DNA of 64,000 bases, taken from NCBI GenBank assembly GCA_023408315.1, contig JAEYKI010000020.1:1-64000 (forward strand), read 5' to 3'. The translations under genes and the position numbers were made by a program. Under the pieces are notes generated by a model. It saw only the letters and a program-made list of their open reading frames with translations, ran no database searches and was not told where the DNA came from. Positions 8,118 to 16,808 of the stretch are shown here, one piece after another. Position 1 is the stretch's first letter. The number at the start of each line of letters is the position of its first letter. Origin of the DNA: Bacillota bacterium (GTDB taxonomy: Bacteria; Bacillota; Clostridia; Christensenellales; Christensenellaceae).

Positions 8118-8139
8118 CGATTAACACTTGTGTTTATCG
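8118..8139. promoter_or_regulatory. Palindromic operator candidate of the arabinoside locus
   Basis: CGATTAACAC TT GTGTTTATCG is a 10-bp-arm palindrome with one mismatch, about 47 bases upstream of the -35 box. A further half-site lies at 8076-8084. The size fits a dimeric helix-turn-helix regulator; the ArsR-like protein encoded at 13252 is a candidate binder. Confidence 0.45.
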
Positions 8140-8185
8140 ATCAATAAATTGCGCTTAAAAACTCTATATTTATTGATATATTCTA

Positions 8186-8214
8186 TTGACTTAAATAATA
8201 AACAAGTATATAGT
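8186..8214 (+). promoter_or_regulatory. Promoter of the arabinofuranosidase operon
   Basis: TTGACT (8186-8191), a 17-base spacer and TATAGT (8209-8214) in very A+T-rich DNA. The predicted leader before the enzyme start is about 155 bases and shows no riboswitch I recognise. Confidence 0.75.
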
Positions 8215-8377
8215 GTACTCATAAAAAGAAATATAAATTTGGCAAAAAAACGAGTGATTAACATAAAGGTAAATTACATCGCAATTCTGGCAAAGGTAAC
8301 AAATCTAAAGGATAATTTAACAGTTAAGGCTAACTTGTATATTCAGTATAAAAAAATTAATAGGGAAGATAGGGCTT

Positions 8378-9907
8378 ATGGCACAAAAAGCGAAGGTTAC
8401 CATTGAAAAATCTTATACAATCGGCCAAGTCGATAAAAAAATGTTTGGTTCTTTTGTAGAGCATTTGGGCAGAGGAATTTATAACGGGATTTATGAACCG
8501 ACCCATAAAGAAGCTGACAAGAATGGTTTCCGAAAAGACGTTACGGAGCTCGTCAAGGAGTTGGATGTTTCGATTATTCGTTATCCAGGCGGCAATTTCG
8601 TTTCAGGTTACCGTTGGGAAGACGGTATTGGCCCTGTTGAGTCCCGCCCAAAGCGGCTTGACCTCGCGTGGAGGACACTGGAAACAAACGAAGTAGGAAT
8701 AAACGAAATTGCCACATGGTGTAAGCAAATAGGGTCGGAACCTATGCTTGCCGTTAATCTGGGCACAAGAGGAATAGAGGCTGCTCTTGACCTTTTGGAA
8801 TATTGCAATTACCCCGCGGGGAGCTATTGGAGCGATTTGCGTATTCAGCATGGATATCCTAATCCGCATAATATCAAAGTATGGTGTTTGGGCAATGAAA
8901 TGGACGGCTCATGGCAGACGGGACACAAAACGCCTACGGAATACGGACGGCTCGCAGCGGAAACCGCGCGTGCCATGAAGCTTTTTGACCCTGATATAAA
9001 GCTTGTTTCCTGCGGAAGCTCACACACCTTTATGGATACGTTTCCCGAATGGGAAGTTGAAACATTAACGCACACCTATGATGTGGTGGATTATATTTCG
9101 CTTCATCAATACTTTGGCAATGAAGACGGCGACACCGCAAATTTTCTTGCCCGTTCGCTGGAAACAGAGCACTTTATCAAAACCGTGACTGCCGTATGCG
9201 ATTATGTGAAGGCCAAAAAGCGAGGCAAGAAAGATATTATGCTGAGCTTTGATGAATGGAACGTGTGGTATCATTCAAAACAGCACGATAATAATGAAAT
9301 GAAAGTCAACCCCTGGCAAACTTCACCGCCGCTGCTTGAGGACATTTATACTTTTGAGGATGCGCTTGTTGTGGGTTGTATGCTTATTACGTTTATAAAG
9401 AATGCTGACAGGCTGAAAATGGCCTGTATGGCACAGCTTGTCAACGTCATCGCACCGATTATGACGCGTCCGGGTGGAGATATATGCCGCCAGACGATAT
9501 TCTATCCATTCTTGCATGCATCACAGTTTGGCAGGGGTACTGCGCTCAAACCGATTGTTGTTGCTCCAAAGTATGATTCCAAAGATTATACCGATGTATC
9601 GTACCTTGAAACAGTAGCTGTTGTAAATGAGGAAGCCGAGGAAATGACATTGTTCGCGGTGAATCGTAGTATTGGCGAACCTATGAACGTCACTTGCTTT
9701 TTAAGAGATTTTGATGAATATACAATCGCTGAGCATATCGCTTTAGAGAGCGCAGATCTTAAAGCCGTCAATACTGTCGCTAATCCGGATGCCGTGACTC
9801 CTTATACTCGCCGGGATTCCGTTCTGGATTTGGGAAAAGGTGAATTTTTCATTGGGCTTGGGAAAGCTTCATGGAACGTGATCCGGTTTAAAAAAACCAT
9901 CCGTTAG
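8378..9907 (+). CDS. abfA: Alpha-L-arabinofuranosidase, glycoside hydrolase family 51
   Basis: A 509-residue enzyme with the GH51 layout: N-terminal GSFVEHLGRGIYNGIYEP, RYPGGNFVSGYRWEDGIGP near 70, the acid/base glutamate in CLGNEMDG near 175, and the nucleophile glutamate in SFDEWNVWY near 290, followed by a C-terminal beta domain. No signal peptide, so it acts in the cytosol on imported arabino-oligosaccharides, releasing L-arabinose. ATAGGGAAGATAGGG upstream provides the ribosome site. It heads a run of same-strand genes for a carbohydrate ABC importer, whose cargo is therefore probably arabinosides from plant arabinan or arabinoxylan. Length and motifs are normal for the family. Confidence 0.96.
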   Translation: MAQKAKVTIEKSYTIGQVDKKMFGSFVEHLGRGIYNGIYEPTHKEADKNGFRKDVTELVKELDVSIIRYPGGNFVSGYRWEDGIGPVESRPKRLDLAWRTLETNEVGINEIATWCKQIGSEPMLAVNLGTRGIEAALDLLEYCNYPAGSYWSDLRIQHGYPNPHNIKVWCLGNEMDGSWQTGHKTPTEYGRLAAETARAMKLFDPDIKLVSCGSSHTFMDTFPEWEVETLTHTYDVVDYISLHQYFGNEDGDTANFLARSLETEHFIKTVTAVCDYVKAKKRGKKDIMLSFDEWNVWYHSKQHDNNEMKVNPWQTSPPLLEDIYTFEDALVVGCMLITFIKNADRLKMACMAQLVNVIAPIMTRPGGDICRQTIFYPFLHASQFGRGTALKPIVVAPKYDSKDYTDVSYLETVAVVNEEAEEMTLFAVNRSIGEPMNVTCFLRDFDEYTIAEHIALESADLKAVNTVANPDAVTPYTRRDSVLDLGKGEFFIGLGKASWNVIRFKKTIR

Positions 9908-9992
9908 GCATATTTTAGACGGAATATCTTGCTGACGAGTATTGGATATTCCGCTTAATATAAATAAAATTATAATGAGAGGTTGCTGGAAA

Positions 9993-11360
9993 ATGAAAAC
10001 AAAGAAAGCGTTATCCTTGTTGTTAACTATCGCAATGTTGGTGGTTTTCTTGGCAGCATGTGGAACTCCAACGCAGACAGAAGCGTCGCCCTCGGCGAAT
10101 GCCCCAACGGCAGTGCAGACAGAAGCGTCACCTTCTGTAGTGGCACCGGCCGGTGCCAAGCCGGTGGATATTCAGTTCTGGACATTTCAGGACTTGCATG
10201 TCCAATTCTATGAAAAGATGGCAGCCAAATGGAATGAGGAGAATCCCAACGAACCCATAAAGTTAATTCCGACCGTATATCCGTTTGATGATATGCATAA
10301 CAAGCTGCTGATCGCTTTACAATCGGGTGTGGGTGCGCCGGATCTCGTAGATATCGAGTTGGGTAAATATGCCAACTTTCTCAAGGGTGACATCCAGTTG
10401 GTTCCGCTTAACGATATTGTTAAGCCTGAACTGAACAATATCGTTAAAGCCAGAGTAGATATCTATTCTAAAGACGGAAACTACTATGGAATTTGCTTTC
10501 ATGTTGGCGCGGCTGTCATATATTACAATACAAAACTTTGCGACCAAGCGAACATTGATTGGAAGAACATCAAGACATGGGATGAATATTACGAGGCAGG
10601 TAAAAAACTCAAAGCCGCTTTACCGGATAAATACTGGGCATCGGTAGAATCCGGCGACGTTTGGCATATGTGGCCAATGCTTTCCTCTCAGGGCGGCGAC
10701 ATGCTGACCAAGGACGGTAAACCGAACATCGATTCCGCACAAATGGTAAAAGCGCTTGAATACAACCGCAAACTGCTTGACGAGGGAATTGCGACAATTG
10801 CACCTGGAAATTTCCACCATTCGGAAGAATTCTATGCACTGATGAACAGCGGAGCAATTGGTTCCATTGTGATGCCTATGTGGTATATGGATCGCTTTAC
10901 AGACCATATGCCGGATCTCTCCAAAGAAATTGCGATTGCTCCACTTCCTGTTTGGGAAGCTGGTCAGCCACGCTCGGTGGGTATGGGAGGCACGGGCACG
11001 TCTATTACGAAGCAGTGCAAAAACCCCGACCTTGTAAAGAAGTTCCTGGCGTTTGCGAAGCTTTCCAAGGAAGGTAACATTGAAATTTGGAACACACTGG
11101 GCTTTGATCCAATCCGCACTGAGGTATGGTCTTTACCGGAGATGGTGAATTCAAAAAATAAATTTACCGATTACTTTATAACAAATCCGTTTGACGTACT
11201 CAACTCGATTAAAGACGAGATTCTCCCGGTCAATGTCTCAGATGCGCTTCCCGCCACTTTGGATGCTATGAAGAATTCGGTGCTTACCAGGGCTTACACG
11301 GAAAAGGGTGTTAATATTCTGAGTATGCTGGCAGAAGAACAAGACAAAATTCAATACTAG
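9993..11360 (+). CDS. Carbohydrate ABC transporter substrate-binding lipoprotein
   Basis: About 455 residues. Lipoprotein signal peptide ends VVFLAACG, followed by a linker with two imperfect TEASPS repeats and a family-1 (MalE-like) binding-protein fold: VDIQFWTFQDLH, KWNEENPNEPIKLIPTVYP, DLVDIELGKY, then GICFHVGAAVIYYNTKL and WDEYYEAGKKLK. The ATG at 9993 has GAGAGG ten bases upstream; the longer frame from 9942 would add residues before a normal signal peptide. It likely binds arabino-oligosaccharides imported for the upstream GH51 enzyme. A perfect hairpin follows, separating it from the permeases. Confidence 0.92.
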   Translation: MKTKKALSLLLTIAMLVVFLAACGTPTQTEASPSANAPTAVQTEASPSVVAPAGAKPVDIQFWTFQDLHVQFYEKMAAKWNEENPNEPIKLIPTVYPFDDMHNKLLIALQSGVGAPDLVDIELGKYANFLKGDIQLVPLNDIVKPELNNIVKARVDIYSKDGNYYGICFHVGAAVIYYNTKLCDQANIDWKNIKTWDEYYEAGKKLKAALPDKYWASVESGDVWHMWPMLSSQGGDMLTKDGKPNIDSAQMVKALEYNRKLLDEGIATIAPGNFHHSEEFYALMNSGAIGSIVMPMWYMDRFTDHMPDLSKEIAIAPLPVWEAGQPRSVGMGGTGTSITKQCKNPDLVKKFLAFAKLSKEGNIEIWNTLGFDPIRTEVWSLPEMVNSKNKFTDYFITNPFDVLNSIKDEILPVNVSDALPATLDAMKNSVLTRAYTEKGVNILSMLAEEQDKIQY

Positions 11361-11385
11361 CATTACCTGCCCGCGCTATGCAACA

Positions 11386-11413
11386 CGAAAGCGCCGCTTT
11401 TGCGGCGCTTTCG
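11386..11413 (+). promoter_or_regulatory. Intercistronic hairpin after the binding-protein gene
   Basis: CGAAAGCGCCGC, loop TTTT, GCGGCGCTTTCG: a perfect 12-bp stem with no following U run. Such hairpins between binding protein and permeases usually stabilise upstream mRNA or attenuate, giving more binding protein than channel. Confidence 0.8.
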
Positions 11414-11470
11414 GTCAATATTTTGCGTTACACATTGCGCGTCATTTTAAAATAAGGGGGTAAGCGGGAA

Positions 11471-12379
11471 ATGAACTTAAAAAAATGGGTAAAATCCTTG
11501 CCATATTCGCAAAAACTTGCACCCTATGTTTTTATTTCTCCGTTTATTATCGTGTTCTTATTGTTTTTTGTCTTCCCGGTTATTTCCACGGTCATCATGA
11601 GTTTTCAAAAGGTTGTGCCCGGCCAGACAATATTTATAGGGCTTGATAATTTTAAAAATCTGTTGAACAGTGATTTTTTAAGGGCTGTAACTAATAGTGC
11701 TATATACACGGTCATCACGATTGCAGTATTAATACCGGTTCCGTTAATATTAGCGGTTCTTTTGAACAGCAAGCCGATGGTGGCGAAGAATTTTTACCGC
11801 GCGGTATTTTTTCTGCCTGCGCTGGTTTCTATTGTTGTAGCGGGCTTTACTTTTCGGTTGATTTTCGGCGAGATGCCTACTGCTCTGTTAAATGATATTA
11901 TATCCAAGTTCGGAACCGCTCCCATAAAATGGCTGGGAGGGCCCGCGCCATGGACAACCTTTTTCGCATTGCTAATGCTTTGTTGCTGGCGTTGGTTGGG
12001 TGTTAATATTATGTATTACTTATCGGGCCTGCAAGGAATCCCGGATGAGCTCTACGAATCAGCGTCTATAGACGGCGCCGGACCGCTGCAAAAGCTCAGG
12101 CATATCACGATTCCGCTTTTGAAACCCGTCACAATTTACATTCTTACGATAAGTATTTACGGGGGTATGGCTATGTTTTTGGAAAGCTTTATGCTGTTCA
12201 ACGGCAACCGTTCGCCGGGCGGCTCGGGGCTTACAATCGTCGGATACCTATATCGCCTCGGTTGGGAGCAGGCAAATATCGGATATGGTTCCGCAATAGG
12301 TCTGACCATGCTGGCGATTACGCTTGGTATCAATGTCATTCTGCTGAAATATGCGGGGCTGTTTAAGAAGGGGGAATAA
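11471..12379 (+). CDS. Carbohydrate ABC transporter permease (MalF/UgpA type)
   Basis: 302 residues, six hydrophobic segments, and an EAA motif around YESASIDGAGPLQKLRHITIPLL near residue 200, as in MalF/UgpA-like CUT1 permeases. AAGGGGG and GGGA precede the ATG. The next permease begins one base after its stop. With the binding protein and MalG-like partner it forms an importer that lacks its own ATPase. Confidence 0.93.
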   Translation: MNLKKWVKSLPYSQKLAPYVFISPFIIVFLLFFVFPVISTVIMSFQKVVPGQTIFIGLDNFKNLLNSDFLRAVTNSAIYTVITIAVLIPVPLILAVLLNSKPMVAKNFYRAVFFLPALVSIVVAGFTFRLIFGEMPTALLNDIISKFGTAPIKWLGGPAPWTTFFALLMLCCWRWLGVNIMYYLSGLQGIPDELYESASIDGAGPLQKLRHITIPLLKPVTIYILTISIYGGMAMFLESFMLFNGNRSPGGSGLTIVGYLYRLGWEQANIGYGSAIGLTMLAITLGINVILLKYAGLFKKGE

Positions 12380-12380
12380 T

Positions 12381-13235
12381 ATGAAGAGACAATTAAGGAG
12401 ACATTCAAAATTCTCTTTACAGTCAGCCATAATGCTTATTCTGTTTACTATTATGGCTATTGTGACACTCACGCCCTTCATCAGTATATTCCTGGCATCT
12501 CTTAGGCCCGGACAAGAAATTATGCGGCAAGGTATAGGCCTTAATATTGATCTGTCGATTATGACCTTTAAAAACTACTCTTTCTTATTTTCGGGAGATA
12601 CGCCATATTTCACCTGGTTTAAAAACAGTATAGTCATTACTGCGATACAGACTGTATTGACGCTGATTGTCAGTGCTTCTGTTGGGTATGGCTTTGCTAT
12701 GTATGAATTTAAATTTAAAAACTTGCTTTTTATGTGCGTTTTGATTACTATGATGATACCGATGGAAATCATCATGCTGCCGCTCTTCCAGTTGATTATT
12801 AAGATTGGGCTAATCGACAGCATATGGGGCGTTATTTTGCCGTTTGTGGCAGGGCCGTTGCCGATATTTTTCTTCCGCCAATATTTAAGTGGAATGCCCA
12901 AAGATTTTCTGGATGCGGCGCGAGTAGACGGCTGCAGCGAATATGGTATATTCGCCCGGATTATACTTCCGCTAATGAAACCTGCGTTTGCTGCTATGGG
13001 CATTTTTGTGGGTATGAACAGTTGGAACAATTTCTTATGGCCGATGATTGTTTTGAGTTCAAAAGATAAACTTACTCTGACAATAGGCTTGAATACATTA
13101 ATTACGCCTTATGGGAATAATTACGACGTATTATTAGCCGGAGCCGTGTTTTCGGTGATCCCGATAGTAATTTTATTCTTGATATTCCAAAAATATTTTA
13201 TAGCCGGGATGACTGCCGGCGGTGTAAAAGGATAA
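12381..13235 (+). CDS. Carbohydrate ABC transporter permease (MalG/UgpE type)
   Basis: About 284 residues with six hydrophobic segments and the EAA loop DAARVDGCSEYGIFARIILP near residue 190. The ATG at 12381 follows GGGGGAAT of the preceding gene's end; an earlier in-frame start at 12351 lies inside the upstream gene. No ATPase gene follows, so a shared MsmK-type ATPase encoded elsewhere probably energises this CUT1 importer, as is common in Firmicutes. Confidence 0.93.
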   Translation: MKRQLRRHSKFSLQSAIMLILFTIMAIVTLTPFISIFLASLRPGQEIMRQGIGLNIDLSIMTFKNYSFLFSGDTPYFTWFKNSIVITAIQTVLTLIVSASVGYGFAMYEFKFKNLLFMCVLITMMIPMEIIMLPLFQLIIKIGLIDSIWGVILPFVAGPLPIFFFRQYLSGMPKDFLDAARVDGCSEYGIFARIILPLMKPAFAAMGIFVGMNSWNNFLWPMIVLSSKDKLTLTIGLNTLITPYGNNYDVLLAGAVFSVIPIVILFLIFQKYFIAGMTAGGVKG

Positions 13236-13251
13236 GAAATAAGGAGCCCTT

Positions 13252-14211
13252 ATGCTGATTTCTCCAATACCGGAAAACGTAGCCTTTTTTGAAGCTCTTG
13301 CAAGCCGCGTGCGCCTTGAAATCATCCATCTGCTGGCGGAAGAAGAGCTAAATATCAAGCAACTTGCCGACAGAATCGGTGTCAGTAGCCCGATTATGAT
13401 AAAGCATGTTAAAAAGCTTGAAGATGCTGGCTTTGTGACTACTCGTATGGTAAAAAGAAACGGTTCTATGAGTAAAATCTGTACGCTGGTTTTTGCGGAA
13501 TATCGGTTTATGTTAGATAATCGAAGGCGCGGGTTACCAATGGTCCGTTCGTATTCAATCCCTGTTGGGTGCTATTGTTTAATTGATGGTGCGCCAACAT
13601 GCGGCCTCGCAACAGAGAAGGGGGTTATCGGCTCCCGTGACGATCCGCAGGTTTTTTGGGAAAACGAGCGCGTTAACGCACAGCTTTTGTGGTTTACGCA
13701 AGGATATGTGGAATACAGGTGCCCGAATTTTTTATCACCCGAGCAAAAAATTGTGGAAATTGAGTTGTCCTTTGAAATTGCTTCCGAGGCGCCGGATTTT
13801 GCGGACGATTGGCCATCCGATATAACGTTTTATTTTAATGATACAAAGCTTTTTACATGGATCAGTCCCGGTGATTACGGGGTGAAACGTGGGAAACTTA
13901 CACCTGAATGGTGGCCATCCAATCAATATGGTATTTTAAAGACGTTGCATATCACGCGGGGCGGAGTTAATATGGACGATCAAAAAGTCTCAGATGTAAC
14001 CTTGGAGCAGCTTTTGACGAACGACAACCAGTATTGGAGCATTCGTTTTGAAGTTGCCGAAGATGCAAAAAACGTGGGTGGATTGACATTGTTTGGCAAA
14101 AAGTTCGGGAATCATGAGCAAGATATTATGATACGTACGTTTTATGAAAAAGCAGAAGCGGAGAGGGTGGGTAATGACACCACCCGCATACGGGCTGACG
14201 AAGAACCTTGA
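13252..14211 (+). CDS. ArsR-type winged-helix regulator with large C-terminal domain
   Basis: 319 residues, far longer than a simple ArsR protein of about 100. Residues 5-80 form the winged helix (FFEALASRVRLEIIHLLAEE, LNIKQLADRIGVSSP, KHVKKLEDAGFV). The rest is a predicted beta-rich domain with many aromatics (EYRCPNFL, SDITFYFNDTKLFTW, TPEWWPSNQYG) that may sense a ligand. There is no cysteine metal site of classical ArsR. GGAG precedes the ATG, and it follows the permease by 16 bases, so it is likely the operon's own regulator responding to arabinosides. The C-terminal ends with a degenerate charged tail. Ligand and sign of control are inferred. Confidence 0.8.
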   Translation: MLISPIPENVAFFEALASRVRLEIIHLLAEEELNIKQLADRIGVSSPIMIKHVKKLEDAGFVTTRMVKRNGSMSKICTLVFAEYRFMLDNRRRGLPMVRSYSIPVGCYCLIDGAPTCGLATEKGVIGSRDDPQVFWENERVNAQLLWFTQGYVEYRCPNFLSPEQKIVEIELSFEIASEAPDFADDWPSDITFYFNDTKLFTWISPGDYGVKRGKLTPEWWPSNQYGILKTLHITRGGVNMDDQKVSDVTLEQLLTNDNQYWSIRFEVAEDAKNVGGLTLFGKKFGNHEQDIMIRTFYEKAEAERVGNDTTRIRADEEP

Positions 14212-14426
14212 AACTGTTTTTCCTTTTAGGGTAATCAATGGCCATATAATTTATAAAAATTTGATATTATCCGTTTACCAAGAGCGTTTGCAGAAACTCG
14301 TGTGCGCATTTTATTGTTCGTTAATCATCAGGGAGAACAGCATAACGTTTATTGCTGTAAGCCAAGTCCAGCCATGCGATACAAAAAGGTTCCTAAGCTG
14401 GTCTGTACTGTCCAAATCCGTCATGC

Positions 14427-14860
14427 TAGTGTTACACTAAAAACGGACAATTAAAAAGGCTATGGTACAATGTATCCTAGACTTTTTAAATGAGCTTTAG
14501 CGTAAAAATCCACCAGCTTTGCTGGTGAGAATTAAAAAGCTTTAGCTTAAAGCATCGAGTGAAGCGAGATGACAAAATAAATACGTAACTTCAAGCAGAA
14601 AGCTAATTCGAGATTACTGCTTTAGCAGTGGTAGGGCATGCCATGCAACTGTCGGGACATTCAATGCGTCTTGAGGCGCGGCCAGTATCATGCCCTTTAC
14701 ATAAAAACCATACTCAAACGCAAACACGATGCATGATCCATAGATTCATTTCTTACTACAATTTGGAGCGGCCCCAATAGGGACTAAAAAAGCTAACCCT
14801 ATTGAGTTTAGGAGTCAGCTTCCGTAGCTTTTTATTGTCCGTTTTTCTTGACACAGGACA
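14427..14860. mobile_element. 434-bp non-coding element with terminal inverted repeats (MITE-like)
   Basis: The left end (14427-14462) and the right end (14825-14860, read in reverse) share AAAACGGACAAT followed by AAAAAG and CTA, with weaker matches outward. No protein is encoded between them. Internal hairpins include CACCAGC-TTT-GCTGGTG (14511-14527), ACTGC-TTTA-GCAGT (14615-14629), GGGCATG...CATGCCC (14634-14696) and CAATAGGG...CCCTATTG (14775-14804). The left tip is itself the palindrome TAGTGT-T-ACACTA. I found no clear target-site duplication. It could be an IS deletion derivative or an element encoding a structured RNA. No transposase family is assigned. Bases 14212-14426 and 14861-14985 beside it show nothing I recognise. 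Confidence 0.6.
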
Positions 14861-14985
14861 TTAGGGCTTTTTTTGTTTAACTGTTATTAAGGGTAGGATT
14901 CATTGAGTATGAGATGAGCACAAGCGCTAACTACAAAGAAATGCTGACGCGCAGTGCGAATCCATAACATAGTGGATGCAAAAAT

Positions 14986-15741
14986 TTAAAGATAATCAAC
15001 AAATAGTTTTTGGTTGCGCCAGAATACATCGGCTTCTATATTATATAGCTCTTTAATTAAAGAATTTTGGATGACATGCACCGGCGGACCCGCGCAGAGT
15101 GTAACGCCGTTTGACAGAACATAAATGCGGTCACAGTAATTTGCCGCTGTGGGTAGATCGTGGAGAGCGGCTACAATAGTTTTCCCAGATGCTTTTAATA
15201 GCTTAAGCGTGGTTAGCTGGCTTCCGATGTCAAGATGATTGGTGGGTTCGTCCAGAATAATGGTTTCGGTTTGCTGTGCCAGAGCGCGTGCAATAAGCGC
15301 GCGTTGCTTTTCGCCTCCCGACAATTCAAGGAAACTGCGCTCCGCAAACGCCGCCATGCCAACCAGGCGTAAAGATTCGTTTATAATTTCTTGGTCTGTA
15401 TGGGACAGAACGTCCAGCAGCCCTTTTTGTGGGTACCGCCCCATAGAAACGACCTCGTTTACCGTAAAGTCAAAATTGACGTTGTTTTCCTGTGCGACCA
15501 CGGCCAGCGATTGTGCCATTTTGCGGTTTGATATATGTGTAACATCCTTTCCATACAGACAGATACTGCCGGAATCAGGCGTATATATTTTATATATGTT
15601 TTTTAGCAGTGTGGATTTTCCGCTGCCGTTTGGGCCGATGATACCTATAAATTCGCCCCTGCGAACCTGCAGCGAGACATCTTTCAAAATTGGTTGGCCT
15701 CCAATTGAAAAACACAATTGTGCAATATCAAGAACAATCAT
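14986..15741 (-). CDS. btuD: Corrinoid ABC transporter ATP-binding protein
   Basis: About 251 residues of the FecE/BtuD class: Walker A GPNGSGKST near residue 35, signature LSGGEKQRALIARAL near 135, Walker B TIILDEPTNHLD, and switch VAALHDL. The ATG at 15741 overlaps the permease stop as TAATG, so translation is coupled; the longer frame from 15786 lies inside the permease gene. Third gene of an operon under a cobalamin riboswitch, so cargo is most likely cobalamin or cobinamide rather than a siderophore. Confidence 0.92.
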   Translation of the reverse strand: MIVLDIAQLCFSIGGQPILKDVSLQVRRGEFIGIIGPNGSGKSTLLKNIYKIYTPDSGSICLYGKDVTHISNRKMAQSLAVVAQENNVNFDFTVNEVVSMGRYPQKGLLDVLSHTDQEIINESLRLVGMAAFAERSFLELSGGEKQRALIARALAQQTETIILDEPTNHLDIGSQLTTLKLLKASGKTIVAALHDLPTAANYCDRIYVLSNGVTLCAGPPVHVIQNSLIKELYNIEADVFWRNQKLFVDYL

Positions 15742-16802
15742 TACGCTTTTTCTCCAAATGAATATTTTTTTGCCTTGATCATCCAAAGAAAGATGGGGGC
15801 GCCGACGATGGACGTAAGTATGCCCAGGGGAATTTCCTTGGGAGCATCCAGCATACGCGCGGCCACGTCCACCCAGATCAGAAAAATAGCGCCTGTCAGC
15901 GCGGAGAGGGGGATTACTTTTTTATGGTCTGCTCCGGCCACAGACCGCACAATATGGGGAATTACCAGCCCCACAAAACCGATGCATCCCGCTACAGAAA
16001 CAGTTACGCCTGTAAGCAGGGCGGAGACGACAATTAAAAACTTGCGTGTGGAATTCACATTGATCCCAAGTGTTGTTGCCGCCGTATCGCCCATCATCAT
16101 TGCGTTAAGCGGAGAAGAAAGGCATAAAACAGATACAAGCCCCGGCAGTACCACAAGGGCGGGCGGAAGCAGTTCTTCCCATTTGACGCCAGCCGCGCTG
16201 CCCAGCATCCAGAAGGTGGCTTCCCGCACTTTTGAATCGTCGGGGGCGCTGTATACAGTAAAATTTGTAAATGCGCTGAACATTGCGGATACCGCAACGC
16301 CCACCAAGACAAGCTTGATGGGCGTTACGGACCTTCCGCTTTTTGAAAGCGCGTAAACAATAGCGATTGCCGTGACTGCGCCGGTAAAAGCGCCTATCTG
16401 TATTTTGTATGCTCCAAGGACTGTGAATAAGCCGGTAACCATAATTAAAACCGCCCCAAAAGAGGCGCCTGAAGATATGCCCAGAATGTATGGGTCGGCC
16501 AGCGGATTCTTTGTGAAAGCCTGCATTGTTACTCCGGCCAGCGAGAGATTTACGCCCACCATCATGCCCAAGAGTACTCTGGGTACGCGAAGGTGCCATA
16601 TAATGTTCTGGGTGTTCTCGGCAATGGACGAAATATCGCCTATATGAAACAGGCGAAAGAAAATCACCTGCCATACCTGGTCAAACGCAATGCTCACCGG
16701 CCCTATCCCTACGCATAAAACAATGGATACGAACAGCACGGCTCCCAGAAAGATGCAGGCAGCATGTGTGTGGTGCCTGATATACGCGCTTACTGTTTTC
16801 AT
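15741..16802 (-). CDS. btuC: Corrinoid ABC transporter permease (FecCD family)
   Basis: 353 residues with about ten hydrophobic segments and the FecCD/BtuC pattern: RVPRVLLGMMVGVNLSLAG near 75, GxxxxNPLADPYILGISSGAS near 100, and GFVGLVIPHIVR near 285. Second gene of the riboswitch-controlled operon, starting seven bases after the binding-protein stop and overlapping the ATPase start. It forms the homodimeric channel for a corrinoid. Confidence 0.93.
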   Translation of the reverse strand: MKTVSAYIRHHTHAACIFLGAVLFVSIVLCVGIGPVSIAFDQVWQVIFFRLFHIGDISSIAENTQNIIWHLRVPRVLLGMMVGVNLSLAGVTMQAFTKNPLADPYILGISSGASFGAVLIMVTGLFTVLGAYKIQIGAFTGAVTAIAIVYALSKSGRSVTPIKLVLVGVAVSAMFSAFTNFTVYSAPDDSKVREATFWMLGSAAGVKWEELLPPALVVLPGLVSVLCLSSPLNAMMMGDTAATTLGINVNSTRKFLIVVSALLTGVTVSVAGCIGFVGLVIPHIVRSVAGADHKKVIPLSALTGAIFLIWVDVAARMLDAPKEIPLGILTSIVGAPIFLWMIKAKKYSFGEKA

Positions 16803-16808
16803 ATGCGT

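Noticed and set aside
8128..8406. 92-codon frame before abfA
   Set aside because: It spans the promoter and overlaps the abfA start in another frame; lysine/isoleucine-rich from A+T composition.
16105..16674. 189-codon frame inside btuC
   Set aside because: It is an alternate frame of the btuC coding sequence with no independent support.
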